Assembly (NCBI GenBank): GCA_052093225.1
Contig: JBQDDG010000007.1
Span: 1 to 64,000 of the forward strand
Length of the DNA: 64,000 nucleotides
Source of the DNA: JB111 sp052093225
GTDB taxonomy: Bacteria; Actinomycetota; Actinomycetes; Actinomycetales; Actinomycetaceae
Direction of reading: 5' to 3'
Shown here: positions 18,740 through 26,632 of the stretch, piece after piece
Position numbering within the stretch: position 1 is the first letter of the stretch
Layout: each line of letters opens with the position of its first letter
Notes under the pieces: model-generated
What the model saw: only the letters and a program-made list of their open reading frames with translations
Databases searched by the model: none
What the model was told of the DNA's origin: nothing
Translations under genes and position numbers: made by a program

Positions 18740-18741
18740 CC
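18661..18741 (-). pseudogene. C-terminal relic of a second esterase gene
   Basis: Read on the complement, this gives GWAGSPTDPFAANELIRDVF followed by AQHLSE and a TAG stop. That closely matches the last 25 residues of the esterase downstream (DWAGTPTDAIEANELIWDFF then AQHLSE). No start codon or upstream domain remains: immediately before it lies the TGA of the regulator gene, in the same frame. It is best explained as the leftover 3' end of a tandem paralogue removed by recombination or replaced by the regulator. Confidence 0.75.
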
Positions 18742-19536
18742 TCAGGGCGACGGCGGCGCGTACATCACCACGTGCAGGTCCGTCGCGTCGGAGGGGACGA
18801 GCCGGTGGTGCTCGTAGGTCACCAGCCCCCTGCCGGGGTGACGGAACGTGCGACGCCGGGACTCGAAGCTGGAGACCTCGAGCTCGGCGGCGTGGGCGCA
18901 GAACTCTGCGCTCTCCGCGGACAGGCGCTCGACCACCGCGCGGTGGCCCGGCCCCGAGAGCCGAAGCCCGGCCCCGGCCCGGAACTCGGCGAGGAAGCGC
19001 CGGCTGTCCCGGTCCCAGTCGGGGAGCATGCGGCGCAGCCCCGGGTCCGAGTAGACGAGCCACAGCAGGTTCCGGTCCGCCTCGGCCACCTCCGCGATGC
19101 GCGGGTACAGTTCGGCGTAGGCCCGGTTCCACCCGAGGATGGCCCAGTCCGCGCGCACGACGAAGGCGGGGAAGTCCAGCGCGTCGACGAGGTGCTGCAG
19201 GTGGTCGGGGACCCGCGTGCGCGCCCGCGTCGGGGCGGCCGGCTCCTCGCGCTCGGCGAGGCCGAGCACGTACGAGGTCTCGTCCTCGGTCAGCGCGAGC
19301 ACGCGTGCGACGGCGAGCAGGACCTGGCGCGAGACGTTCGTGTCCCGCCCCTGCTCGAGCCACGTGTACCAGCTGCCGCTGACCCCGGCGAGCGCGGCGA
19401 CCTCCTCGCGGCTCAGCCCGTGCGTCACCCGGCGGCCCGCGGGGGGCAGGCCGAGCGTCGCGCGCCCCGAGGAGAGGCGCCGCGCCCGCAGGAAGGCACC
19501 CAGCTCCTCGCGTCTGGGGGTGCGCGGACGGATCAC
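18742..19536 (-). CDS. XRE-family transcriptional regulator with MmyB-like ligand-binding domain
   Basis: A 264-aa DNA-binding protein. The N-terminal helix-turn-helix (about residues 10-85) has GLSREEVAALAGVSGSWYTW and LEQGRDTNVSRQVLLAVAR. The C-terminal part (about 110-250) has the MmyB/PAS-like pattern FVVRADWAILGWNRAYAELY, LLWLVYSDPGLRRMLPDWD and HPGRGLVTYEHHRL. Such regulators often control a neighbouring oxidoreductase or hydrolase gene. The GTG at 19536 is chosen because TACCAT ends 6 nt upstream; a longer in-frame ATG start exists but would add 24 residues with no similarity to the family. It is divergent from ilvD, with an inverted repeat over its own promoter. Confidence 0.88.
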   Translation of the reverse strand: MIRPRTPRREELGAFLRARRLSSGRATLGLPPAGRRVTHGLSREEVAALAGVSGSWYTWLEQGRDTNVSRQVLLAVARVLALTEDETSYVLGLAEREEPAAPTRARTRVPDHLQHLVDALDFPAFVVRADWAILGWNRAYAELYPRIAEVAEADRNLLWLVYSDPGLRRMLPDWDRDSRRFLAEFRAGAGLRLSGPGHRAVVERLSAESAEFCAHAAELEVSSFESRRRTFRHPGRGLVTYEHHRLVPSDATDLHVVMYAPPSP

Positions 19537-19542
19537 CCGCCG

Positions 19543-19566
19543 ATGGTACTGCCGGTACCAGTACCA
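19543..19566 (-). promoter_or_regulatory. Regulator promoter (TACCAT) overlapped by inverted repeat TGGTACTG-N7-CAGTACCA
   Basis: The -10 TACCAT occupies 19548-19543 on the complement, 6 nt before GTG 19536. Perfect 8-bp arms lie at 19544-19551 and 19559-19566, so a bound dimer would cover the -10 of the regulator gene. The site is also 55 bp upstream of the ilvD ATG. This is a strong candidate autoregulatory operator. Confidence 0.65.
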
Positions 19567-19620
19567 GCCGCACCGGGTCCGCGGGGCCGCACGGCGGTGC
19601 CCGCGGGTGAGGATGACGCC

Positions 19621-21483
19621 ATGCCTCCCTACCGCTCCCGCACCGTCACCCACGGCCGCAACATGGCCGGCGCCCGCGCCCTCATGCGTGCCTCCGGGGT
19701 GGCGGGGGCCGACATCGGCCGCAAGCCCGTCATCGCGGTGGCGAACTCCTTCACCGAGTTCGTCCCCGGCCACACGCACCTCGCTCCGGTGGGCCGCATC
19801 GTCTCGGAGGCGATCCAGGAGGCCGGCGGCATCGCGCGGGAGTTCAACACGATCGCGGTGGACGACGGCATCGCGATGGGCCACGACGGGATGCTCTACT
19901 CGCTGCCGTCGCGCGACCTCATCGCCGACTCGGTCGAGTACATGGTCAACGCGCACTGCGCCGACGCCCTGGTGTGCATCTCCAACTGCGACAAGATCAC
20001 CCCCGGCATGCTGCTGGCCGCCCTGCGGCTCGACGTCCCCACGGTGTTCGTCTCGGGCGGACCGATGGAGTCCGGCCGGGCCACGCTCGTCGACGGCACC
20101 GTGCGCACCCTCGACCTCGTCGACGCCATGTCCGAGGCCGTCAACGACGGCGTCTCGGACGCGGACATGCTGCGCATCGAGGAGGCCGCCTGCCCCACCT
20201 GCGGCTCCTGCTCGGGGATGTTCACCGCCAACTCGATGAACTGCCTCACCGAGGCCATGGGGCTCTCGCTGCCCGGCAACGGCTCGGTCCTGGCCACGCA
20301 CACTGCGCGCCGCGACCTCTACGAGAACGCGGGCTCGCTGATCGTCGACATCACCCGCCGCTACTACGAGGAGGACGACGACTCGGTCCTCCCGCTGAGC
20401 ATCGCCACCCCCGCCGCCTTCGGCAACGCGATGGCCCTGGACATCGCCATGGGCGGGTCCACCAACACGATCCTCCACCTCCTCGCCGCCGCCCACGAGG
20501 CGGGTGTCCAGTTCGGGCTCGACGAGATCGACGAGGTCTCGCGCCGCGTCCCCTGCCTGGCCAAGGTGGCCCCCAACGTCGCCGACGGCCGCACCTACTA
20601 CATGGAGGACGTCCACCGCGCCGGGGGCATCCCCGCGCTGCTCGGCGAGCTGCGGCGTGCCGGGCTGCTGGACGAGGACGTGCACACCGTGCACGCGCGC
20701 ACCCTCGGCGACTGGCTCGACGAGTGGGACGTCCGCGGCGGCCGCGCGAGCGAGGCGGCGACCGAGCTGTGGCACGCGGCCCCCGGCGGGCGCCGCTCGT
20801 CGACCGCCTTCTCGCAGTCGGAGCGCTGGGAGAGCCTGGACACCGATGACACCCACGGCTGCATCCGCTCGTTCGCCCACGCGTACTCCGAGGACGGCGG
20901 GCTCGGCGTCCTGCGGGGCAACATCGCCGTCGACGGCGCAGTGGTGAAGACCGCCGGCGTCGACGAGTCGATCTGGACGTTCTCCGGTCCGGCCCTCGTC
21001 TGCGAGTCGCAGGAGGAGGCGGTCCAGCGGATCCTTGCCAAGGAGGTGAGCGAGGGCGACGTCGTCGTCATCCGCTACGAGGGCCCCAAGGGCGGGCCGG
21101 GCATGCAGGAGATGCTCTACCCGACCTCCTACCTCAAGGGTCGCGGCCTCGGGAAGGCGTGCGCCCTCATTACGGACGGCCGGTTCTCCGGCGGCACGTC
21201 CGGCCTGTCGATCGGGCACGTCTCGCCCGAGGCCGCGGCCGGCGGCGTCATCGCGCTGGTCGAGGAGGGGGACACGGTCTCGATCGACATCCCGCGGCGC
21301 AGCCTCCGTCTCGAGGTCGACGACGCCGAGCTGGAGCGCCGCCGCGCCGCCCTCGAGGCGGGCGGGGGGTACCGGCCGAAGGAGCAGCGTCCCCGGAAGG
21401 TGACGCCCGCGCTGCGCGCATACGCGGCGTTCGCCCAGTCCGCGGACAAGGGCGCGGTCCGTCTCGTGCCGGAGATCGACTGA
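19621..21483 (+). CDS. ilvD: Dihydroxy-acid dehydratase
   Basis: IlvD dehydrates dihydroxy-acids in valine, leucine and isoleucine synthesis and needs an Fe-S cluster. The cluster and metal motifs ISNCDKITPGM and CPTCGSCSGMFTANSMN are present, as are MGGSTNTILH and the C-terminal GRFSGGTSGLSIGHVSPEAA. The 620 aa match the 616-aa E. coli enzyme. The ATG at 19621 gives MPPYRSRTVTHGRNMAGAR, the normal N-terminus. GAGGAT ends 6 nt upstream, an off-consensus leaderless -10. It is not next to other branched-chain genes here. Confidence 0.97.
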   Translation: MPPYRSRTVTHGRNMAGARALMRASGVAGADIGRKPVIAVANSFTEFVPGHTHLAPVGRIVSEAIQEAGGIAREFNTIAVDDGIAMGHDGMLYSLPSRDLIADSVEYMVNAHCADALVCISNCDKITPGMLLAALRLDVPTVFVSGGPMESGRATLVDGTVRTLDLVDAMSEAVNDGVSDADMLRIEEAACPTCGSCSGMFTANSMNCLTEAMGLSLPGNGSVLATHTARRDLYENAGSLIVDITRRYYEEDDDSVLPLSIATPAAFGNAMALDIAMGGSTNTILHLLAAAHEAGVQFGLDEIDEVSRRVPCLAKVAPNVADGRTYYMEDVHRAGGIPALLGELRRAGLLDEDVHTVHARTLGDWLDEWDVRGGRASEAATELWHAAPGGRRSSTAFSQSERWESLDTDDTHGCIRSFAHAYSEDGGLGVLRGNIAVDGAVVKTAGVDESIWTFSGPALVCESQEEAVQRILAKEVSEGDVVVIRYEGPKGGPGMQEMLYPTSYLKGRGLGKACALITDGRFSGGTSGLSIGHVSPEAAAGGVIALVEEGDTVSIDIPRRSLRLEVDDAELERRRAALEAGGGYRPKEQRPRKVTPALRAYAAFAQSADKGAVRLVPEID

Positions 21484-21524
21484 CGGCCGCCACCGGGGCC
21501 CGACGCCGGACGGGTCCCGGCGCG

Positions 21525-21530
21525 TACGAT
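21525..21530 (+). promoter_or_regulatory. -10 element TACGAT for tsaD (leaderless)
   Basis: TACGAT ends 6 nt before GTG 21537. Confidence 0.65.
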
Positions 21531-21536
21531 CCGTCG

Positions 21537-22580
21537 GTGACCTCACCGCTCGTCCTCGGCATCGAGACCTCCTGCGACGAGACCGGCGTCGCCCTGGTCC
21601 GCGGCACCGAGCTCGTCGCCGACGTCACCGCGTCCTCGATGGACGACCACGCCCGATTCGGCGGGATCATCCCCGAGATCGCCTCGCGCGCCCACCTCGA
21701 GGCCTTCGGTCCGACCCTCGACGCCGCCCTCGAGCGGGCGGACGTCGACCTCGCCCAGGTGGACGCGATCGCCGTCACCGCGGGCCCCGGCCTCGTCGGC
21801 TCGCTCACCGTGGGCGTGGCCGCCGCGAAGGCGCTGGCCCTCTCGGCCGGCATGCCCCTGTACGGCGTCAACCACGTCATCGGGCACGCCGCCGTCGACG
21901 CCCTCGTGCACGGCCCGGTCCCCGCGCGCTCGGTCGCGCTGGTCGTCTCCGGCGGGCACACGTCACTGCTCGCGGTCGGCGAGGGCATCACCGACGTCAC
22001 CATGCTCGGCGAGACCCTCGACGACGCGGCGGGGGAGGCCTTCGACAAGGTCGGTCGCCTCCTCGGCCTGCCCTACCCCGGCGGCCCGCACGTCGACCGG
22101 CTCGCCGCCACCGGCGACCGCGGCGCCATCCGTTTCCCGCGCGGCCTGACCGCGCCCAAGGACCGGGAACGGCACGCATACAACTTCTCCTTCTCCGGCC
22201 TGAAGACGGCCGTGGCCCGGGACCTCGAGGCCCGCACGTCGCGCGGCGAAGAGATCCCCGCCGCCGACGTCGCCGCCGGCTTCTCGGAGGCCGTCGCCGA
22301 CGTGCTGGCCACCAAGGCGCTGCGCGCCTGCGCCGACCGGGGTGCGGACACCCTCGTGGTCGGCGGCGGGTTCTCCGCCAACTCCCGGCTGCGCGAGCTG
22401 CTCGCCGAGCGCGGCACTGAGGCCGGGATCGACGTCCGCATCCCGCCCATCAGGTTCTGCACCGACAACGGCGCGATGATCGCCGCCCTCGGGAGCGCCG
22501 TCGTCGAGGCCGGGCTGCCGCCGTCGGACCTGGGCTTCGGGGTGGACTCGGCCATGCCGACGACGACGGTCCGGGTCTGA
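21537..22580 (+). CDS. tsaD: tRNA N6-adenosine threonylcarbamoyltransferase TsaD
   Basis: TsaD transfers threonylcarbamoyl to A37 of tRNA, completing t6A with TsaB and TsaE. It starts LVLGIETSCDETGVALV. It has GGIIPEIASRAHLEAF and VNHVIGHAAVDAL, which hold the metal-binding histidines, plus LVVSGGHTSLLAVGEG and NFSFSGLKTAVARDLEA. CTDNGAMIAALGS carries the last metal ligand. The length is 347 aa. It has its own promoter because it is separated from tsaE-tsaB-rimI by the sdh/ilvD block. Confidence 0.96.
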   Translation: MTSPLVLGIETSCDETGVALVRGTELVADVTASSMDDHARFGGIIPEIASRAHLEAFGPTLDAALERADVDLAQVDAIAVTAGPGLVGSLTVGVAAAKALALSAGMPLYGVNHVIGHAAVDALVHGPVPARSVALVVSGGHTSLLAVGEGITDVTMLGETLDDAAGEAFDKVGRLLGLPYPGGPHVDRLAATGDRGAIRFPRGLTAPKDRERHAYNFSFSGLKTAVARDLEARTSRGEEIPAADVAAGFSEAVADVLATKALRACADRGADTLVVGGGFSANSRLRELLAERGTEAGIDVRIPPIRFCTDNGAMIAALGSAVVEAGLPPSDLGFGVDSAMPTTTVRV

Positions 22581-22636
22581 CGTCCCAGCGTGGGGCGGGG
22601 CGCCGCCTCGTGCTGGTGCCGCACCTCACCTGCCGG

Positions 22637-22642
22637 TAGGTT
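22637..22642 (+). promoter_or_regulatory. -10 element TAGGTT for the small ORF / membrane protein pair
   Basis: TAGGTT lies 49 nt before GTG 22692. Unlike the leaderless genes, this pair has a leader of about 43 nt and a strong GGAGGAGG at 22678-22685. Confidence 0.5.
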
Positions 22643-22691
22643 GTCGACCGCACGACGGCGCCGGGGCCGTCCCGGACGGAGGAGGACCGCA

Positions 22692-22796
22692 GTGTCCGCC
22701 AGCACTTTCGGTGTCGCCGCAGGCGAGCCGTCCGTCGGTGCGCCGACGCTCGCCGGCCGCGCCCGCCCGGCTCGTGCGGCGTCGGTGACCGGTTGA
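22692..22796 (+). CDS. Small ORF (34 aa) coupled to the following membrane protein
   Basis: GTG 22692 stands 6 nt after GGAGGAGG (22678-22685), one of the best ribosome binding sites in the window. The frame encodes VSASTFGVAAGEPSVGAPTL and a short Ala/Arg-rich end, then stops at TGA 22794-22796, which overlaps the TTG start of the next gene (TTGA). I recognise no family. It may be a leader peptide that loads ribosomes onto the downstream rare TTG start, or it may not be functional on its own. Confidence 0.5.
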   Translation: MSASTFGVAAGEPSVGAPTLAGRARPARAASVTG

Positions 22797-23512
22797 ACCC
22801 CGCTGCAGCCGCGCGACGCGGGTCCTCGCGGGTCGACGTGCTGCTCGTCCTCCGCGCTGCGACGGCGGTGCTGATCCTCGCGGCCGTCGTCGGACAGCTC
22901 GTCGTGAGCGTGGCCTTCTGGACCGGGCGCGGCGACGAGTCCCTGGCCCTCGACGTCGTCAACTTCCTCAGCTTCTTCACCGTCGAGTCCAACCTGCTCG
23001 CGGCACTGGCGCTCGCCCTGCTCGTGCTCACCGGGCTGCGGGGGACCCGCGGCGGCCGGCGTCTCGACGTCCTGGTGCTCTGCGCGACCACGTACATGGT
23101 CGTGACCGGCGTCGTCTACAACGCCGTCCTGCGCGGCATCGAGCTGCCTCAGGGTGCGACGCTGGGTTGGTCGAACGAGGTGCTGCACCTCGTCGGCCCG
23201 CTGTGGATGCTCGTCGACTGGCTGGTCAGCGCGAAGGACCGTGACGTGCGCCACCGGGACGTGTGGGCGGTCGTCGCCTTCCCGATCCTCTGGCTGGTCT
23301 ACACGCTCGTGCGCGGGCCGATCACGCCGGACGTGGCGACCGGGGACGGTTCCTGGTACCCGTACCCGTTCCTCGACCCGGCGACCCACGACAACGGCTA
23401 CGTCGGGGTGGCGCTCATGTGCGTCGTCGTCGCCGCCGTCGTGGTCGGCGGTGCACTGGCCCTCGTCGCCGTCGCTCGCGCGGGCCGGCGCCGGCGAGCC
23501 TTGCACACCTAG
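22793..23512 (+). CDS. Pr6Pr-type (FAR-17a/AIG1-like) integral membrane protein
   Basis: A 239-aa protein with about six hydrophobic segments. The features TVESNLLAALALALLVLTG, VTGVVYNAVLRG, EVLHLVGPLWMLVDWL and WYPYPFLDP resemble the bacterial Pr6Pr family, whose function is not established. The start is taken as TTG 22793 because it overlaps the small ORF stop (TTGA) and no ATG or GTG lies near the first transmembrane segment. It ends in a CTAG shared with the convergent neighbour, so no terminator can fit between them. Confidence 0.75.
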   Translation: MNPAAAARRGSSRVDVLLVLRAATAVLILAAVVGQLVVSVAFWTGRGDESLALDVVNFLSFFTVESNLLAALALALLVLTGLRGTRGGRRLDVLVLCATTYMVVTGVVYNAVLRGIELPQGATLGWSNEVLHLVGPLWMLVDWLVSAKDRDVRHRDVWAVVAFPILWLVYTLVRGPITPDVATGDGSWYPYPFLDPATHDNGYVGVALMCVVVAAVVVGGALALVAVARAGRRRRALHT

Positions 23513-24645
23513 GTGACGGGCCGGCCTGCTCCGGCCGTCAGCTCGGCCGCGAGCCTCAGCGGCACGGCGTCCCATCCGTCGGCGGCCGCCCAGGAGCGCT
23601 GGCGCTCGTAGGAGGCGCCGGTGTCGAGGATGCGCCCCACGAGGGCGAGCTCGTCCGTGCAACCGAGGCGCTCGGCGGTCGGGGCGAGGTCGGCCATCAG
23701 CGCGCGGACGGCGTCGCGGGCATCGAGGGAGCCGCCCTCGGTGTCGGTGACGAAGGTCGTGCCGAGACCGAAGCGTGCGGCGCGCCAGCGGTTCTCGGCG
23801 GTGAGCCAGCGGGGGAGCGTCGCCGGGTGCTCGCCGGCGTCGAGGCGCTCCGAGAGCGAGTCCACGAGGCAGACGGTGAGCGCCGTGAGCGCGGCGACCT
23901 CGTCGAGGGTGGGCGGGGAGTCGCAGACGCGGGACTCGACCGTGCCGAACTGCGTCGGCCGCACGTCCCAGCGGGTCTCGGTGCGCCGGGCGATGACGTC
24001 GGCGGCGAGGAGCTGCTCGACGACCGTCTCGTACTCCTCCCACGTGCGCATGACGTCCGGCAGGCCCGCCGTGGGGAGCTGCTGGAACATCATCGTGCGG
24101 TTGGACGCGTACCCGGTCCCCGTGCCGCGCCACGCCGGTGAGGCGCCCGAGAGCGCAAGGAGCGGTCCGATCGCGTCGAGGAGGCCGCGCATGATCGGCA
24201 GGGCCTTGTCCCGCCGCTCCACCCCGACGTGGACGTGGAGCCCGTAGATGAGCATCTCGCGGCCCCACCAGCCCGTGCGCTCCAGCAGCCGCTCGTAACC
24301 CTCGGCGGTCGGCTGGGCCTGGGGGTCGGCGCTCGGGTGGGTGCCGCCGCCCGCGAGGACGAGCCCGCGCCGCTCCGCGGCCTCGACGAGCTCGGCGAGG
24401 ACCTCGCGGACCTCGGCGACCGCGGAGCCGACGCTGTCGTGGACCCCCGTGACGATCTCGACCGTGTTGGCGAGCAGCTCGTGCGCCAGCCGGGGGTGCG
24501 GCGCGCCGCCGAGGGAGCGCAGGTCGTCGATGAGCTCGAGGCCGTCGCTGCGCAGCTCGCCCGTGGTCGCGTCGAGCACCTGGAGCTCCCACTCGACGCC
24601 GAGCGTCGAGCGCTCCGAGGAACCGAAATCGACGGGCACAGCCAT
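23509..24645 (-). CDS. Carboxylate-amine ligase / glutamate-cysteine ligase family (YbdK/EgtA type)
   Basis: A GCS2-family ATP-dependent ligase of about 378 aa that joins a carboxylate, usually the gamma-carboxyl of glutamate, to an amine. It shows TLGVEWELQVLDATTGEL, LLANTVEIVTGV, LHVHVGVERRDKALP and RPTQFGTVESRVCDSPPTLD, the core of the YbdK group. The true substrate is uncertain. Starts: ATG 24645, or GTG 24639 which lies 6 nt after CAGAAT and could be leaderless. The stop codon overlaps that of the convergent membrane protein (CTAG at 23509-23512). Confidence 0.85.
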   Translation of the reverse strand: MAVPVDFGSSERSTLGVEWELQVLDATTGELRSDGLELIDDLRSLGGAPHPRLAHELLANTVEIVTGVHDSVGSAVAEVREVLAELVEAAERRGLVLAGGGTHPSADPQAQPTAEGYERLLERTGWWGREMLIYGLHVHVGVERRDKALPIMRGLLDAIGPLLALSGASPAWRGTGTGYASNRTMMFQQLPTAGLPDVMRTWEEYETVVEQLLAADVIARRTETRWDVRPTQFGTVESRVCDSPPTLDEVAALTALTVCLVDSLSERLDAGEHPATLPRWLTAENRWRAARFGLGTTFVTDTEGGSLDARDAVRALMADLAPTAERLGCTDELALVGRILDTGASYERQRSWAAADGWDAVPLRLAAELTAGAGRPVT

Positions 24646-24702
24646 ATTCTGCCCCGAGGCCTCCGCTCCCACGTGCACCGGGCGCCCCCGTCCCGCTCCG
24701 TG

Positions 24703-25971
24703 TCAGGGCCGGGCCGCGGGCGGCTCCTCGTCCCCGGCCCCCGTCCCGGCATCGACGGCGGCGGCCACCGGCTCGACGAGCAGGGCCACGTGCCGACCCT
24801 GTGCCCGCGTGAGCACGAGCGTGGCCCGGTTCGGCCCCTTCGGCCGGATCCTGCGGTGAAGCGTGCCGACGTCCACCCCGGAGCCGCGCTGCTTGATCGT
24901 CAGGTCGCCGATCCTGCGCCGGGCGACCTCGCGGGCGAGGCTCCTGGCACTCGCGTCGAGCTCCTCGAGCACGCGGTAGGACCGCGCGAACGGCGAGTGC
25001 GCGGGGGCGTCGGAGGTGAGGTAGGCGATCCGCTCCGACACCACGCCGGCACCGGTCCTGCGCCCCAGCTCGGCGACGAGCCCCGCCCGGATGACGGCGC
25101 CGTCGGGCTCGTGGAGGAACTCGCCGAGCGCGGCGACCGGGGCCTCCTCGTGCGGCTGCGACGGCGGGAGCGGACCGCCGCCCTCCGGGGCGAGCAGGTG
25201 GGCCCGCTCGCCGAGCACCACGAGTGCCGACCGCCCGGGGCCCTCCGGCGCCGCGTCCCCGAACCAGAGCGCCGCCTCGACCACCTCGCGGTCGACGGAG
25301 ACCCACTGGGCGTGTGCGTCGTCGGGGATCCGCGCGAGCTCGATCCCGGGGGCGACCTTGATGCCGGCCGCGCGCACGCGGCGGGCCCGGTCGACGACGT
25401 CGGCGAGCGGCGGGCCCCAGCTCTCCGGGTCGGAAAGGCGCCGTCCTGCGGCGTCCCGCCGGGCCGGGTCCGCCCAGAGGGCGTCCGCCCCGGCGGCCTC
25501 CAGGTCGAAGCCGAGGGCGTCGCCCTCGACGACCCGCGCGTCGTCGAACGGGCCGAGGTTCGCCGCGGCGAACGTGGCGGTGACCGGGTCCTGCTCGACG
25601 CCGATGACCCCGGTACCGAGGCCGGCGACGGCGAGCGCGTCGAGCCCCAGACCGCAGCCGAGGTCCGCGACGCGTGCGACTCCGGCGCGCCGGAACCGGT
25701 CGGCGTGATGGGCGGCGACGACCGTGCGGGTGGCCTGCTCGAGGCCCGTCCGGGTGAGCAGGAGCAGGTCGGCGACGGGGCCGAGCCGGTCCGCGGCCTC
25801 GGCGCGCAGGCCGAGCTGGGTCAGGGCCGCCGAGGCGAGGTCGGGGTCCATGCCGTGCGCGCGCAGACGCTCGTTCATCCGCGCGGCGCCCTCGGGGGTG
25901 TAGGGCGGCAGGGCGGCGAGCATCGCGCGCCCCTCGGGCGAGGCGAGCAGCCGGGCGGTCGCGAGCTCCAT
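24703..25971 (-). CDS. THUMP-like / class I SAM-dependent methyltransferase-like protein
   Basis: A 422-aa protein with a Rossmann methyltransferase core. VADLGCGLGLDALAVAG is the SAM-binding motif I (about residues 110-126), IGVEQDPVTATFAAANL is motif II, and ALWADPARRDAAGRR is motif IV. The C-terminal domain (IGDLTIKQRGSGVDVGTLHR) is the THUMP-like piece found in actinobacterial relatives, possibly for RNA binding. The ATG at 25971 is preferred to an upstream start because the family begins MELATARLLASPEG, and GACGAT ends 6 nt before it. The substrate is unknown. It lies upstream of, and divergent from, groES. Confidence 0.85.
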   Translation of the reverse strand: MELATARLLASPEGRAMLAALPPYTPEGAARMNERLRAHGMDPDLASAALTQLGLRAEAADRLGPVADLLLLTRTGLEQATRTVVAAHHADRFRRAGVARVADLGCGLGLDALAVAGLGTGVIGVEQDPVTATFAAANLGPFDDARVVEGDALGFDLEAAGADALWADPARRDAAGRRLSDPESWGPPLADVVDRARRVRAAGIKVAPGIELARIPDDAHAQWVSVDREVVEAALWFGDAAPEGPGRSALVVLGERAHLLAPEGGGPLPPSQPHEEAPVAALGEFLHEPDGAVIRAGLVAELGRRTGAGVVSERIAYLTSDAPAHSPFARSYRVLEELDASARSLAREVARRRIGDLTIKQRGSGVDVGTLHRRIRPKGPNRATLVLTRAQGRHVALLVEPVAAAVDAGTGAGDEEPPAARP

Positions 25972-26028
25972 CCGCCCATCGTCGCAGCAGGAACCGCACC
26001 CTGTGCCCGGGAGAGGGGTGACCACAAT

Positions 26029-26055
26029 CTGGCACTCTGATTGCGCGAGTGCTAA
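26029..26055 (+). promoter_or_regulatory. CIRCE element (HrcA operator) upstream of groES
   Basis: CTGGCACTC-N9-GAGTGCTAA; the right arm is a perfect match to CIRCE and the left differs at two positions. HrcA binding here represses groES at normal temperature. The -35 hexamer lies inside the CIRCE spacer. Confidence 0.9.
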
Positions 26056-26070
26056 TCCTCGCCGTAGTGT
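26041..26070 (+). promoter_or_regulatory. groES promoter TTGCGC-N18-TAGTGT
   Basis: The -35 TTGCGC is at 26041-26046 and the -10 TAGTGT at 26065-26070, directly overlapping CIRCE. The predicted leader is about 98 nt, long compared with the leaderless neighbours. Confidence 0.6.
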
Positions 26071-26174
26071 GGACCGTGGCGGCCTTGCCGACCACCCGAC
26101 CCCCGCGACGGCGGGCGGACGTGCAAGGGCGACAGTCAGAGTTCCACTTCATACGTAGGAAGGTGAGGTCCGCA

Positions 26175-26471
26175 GTGTCGGTCTCCATCAAGCCGCTCGA
26201 GGACCGCGTGGTCGTCCAGACCCTCGAGGCCGAGCAGACCACCGCGTCCGGTCTCGTCATCCCGGACACCGCCAAGGAGAAGCCCCAGGAGGGCACCGTC
26301 GTGGCGGTCGGCCCGGGTCGTGTCGACGACAACGGCAACCGCGTCCCGCTCGACGTCGCCGTGGGCGACGTCGTCCTGTACTCCAAGTACGGCGGCACCG
26401 AGGTCAAGCACGACGGCGAGGACTACCTGGTCCTCTCCGCCCGCGACCTGCTGGCGGTCGTCGAGCGCTGA
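26175..26471 (+). CDS. groES: Co-chaperonin GroES
   Basis: The 98-aa lid of the GroEL folding chamber. It begins VSVSIKPLEDRVVVQTLEAE, contains TTASGLVIPDTAKEKPQEG and ends in YSKYGGTEVKHDGEDYLVLSARDLLAV, the family pattern. GTG 26175 follows AGGAAGGTGAGG. It is under CIRCE control. A perfect terminator follows 15 nt after the stop and the next gene is a convergent whiB, so the usual partner groEL1 is missing at this locus and must be encoded elsewhere. Confidence 0.97.
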   Translation: MSVSIKPLEDRVVVQTLEAEQTTASGLVIPDTAKEKPQEGTVVAVGPGRVDDNGNRVPLDVAVGDVVLYSKYGGTEVKHDGEDYLVLSARDLLAVVER

Positions 26472-26486
26472 CCCGCGCCCGAGCAC

Positions 26487-26528
26487 GCACGGACCCCCGC
26501 AGCCCTGATGGGCTGCGGGGGTCCGTGC
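26487..26528. terminator. Bidirectional terminator between groES and whiB
   Basis: A perfect 19-bp stem (26487-26505 with 26510-26528) closes the loop TGAT. Between it and the whiB stop at 26633 I see no further feature. Confidence 0.85.
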
Positions 26529-26632
26529 ATTGCTGGGGGCGGCGGGGCCGGTCGGGCGTGACCCGCCGACCGCCTGCGGCCGCGGCACGTGTGCGGCAGC
26601 TGACCGCCGGCAGCCGACCGTGCCGCGGCGGG

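Noticed and set aside
22073..26407. An antisense frame of about 1440 codons across tsaD to groES
   Set aside because: It covers at least five well-supported genes. Parts of its translation are only frame-shifted shadows of the amine ligase and methyltransferase genes.
26529..26632. Remnant of groEL after groES
   Set aside because: No GroEL C-terminal GGM-type repeat or other similarity in any frame of this 104-bp stretch.
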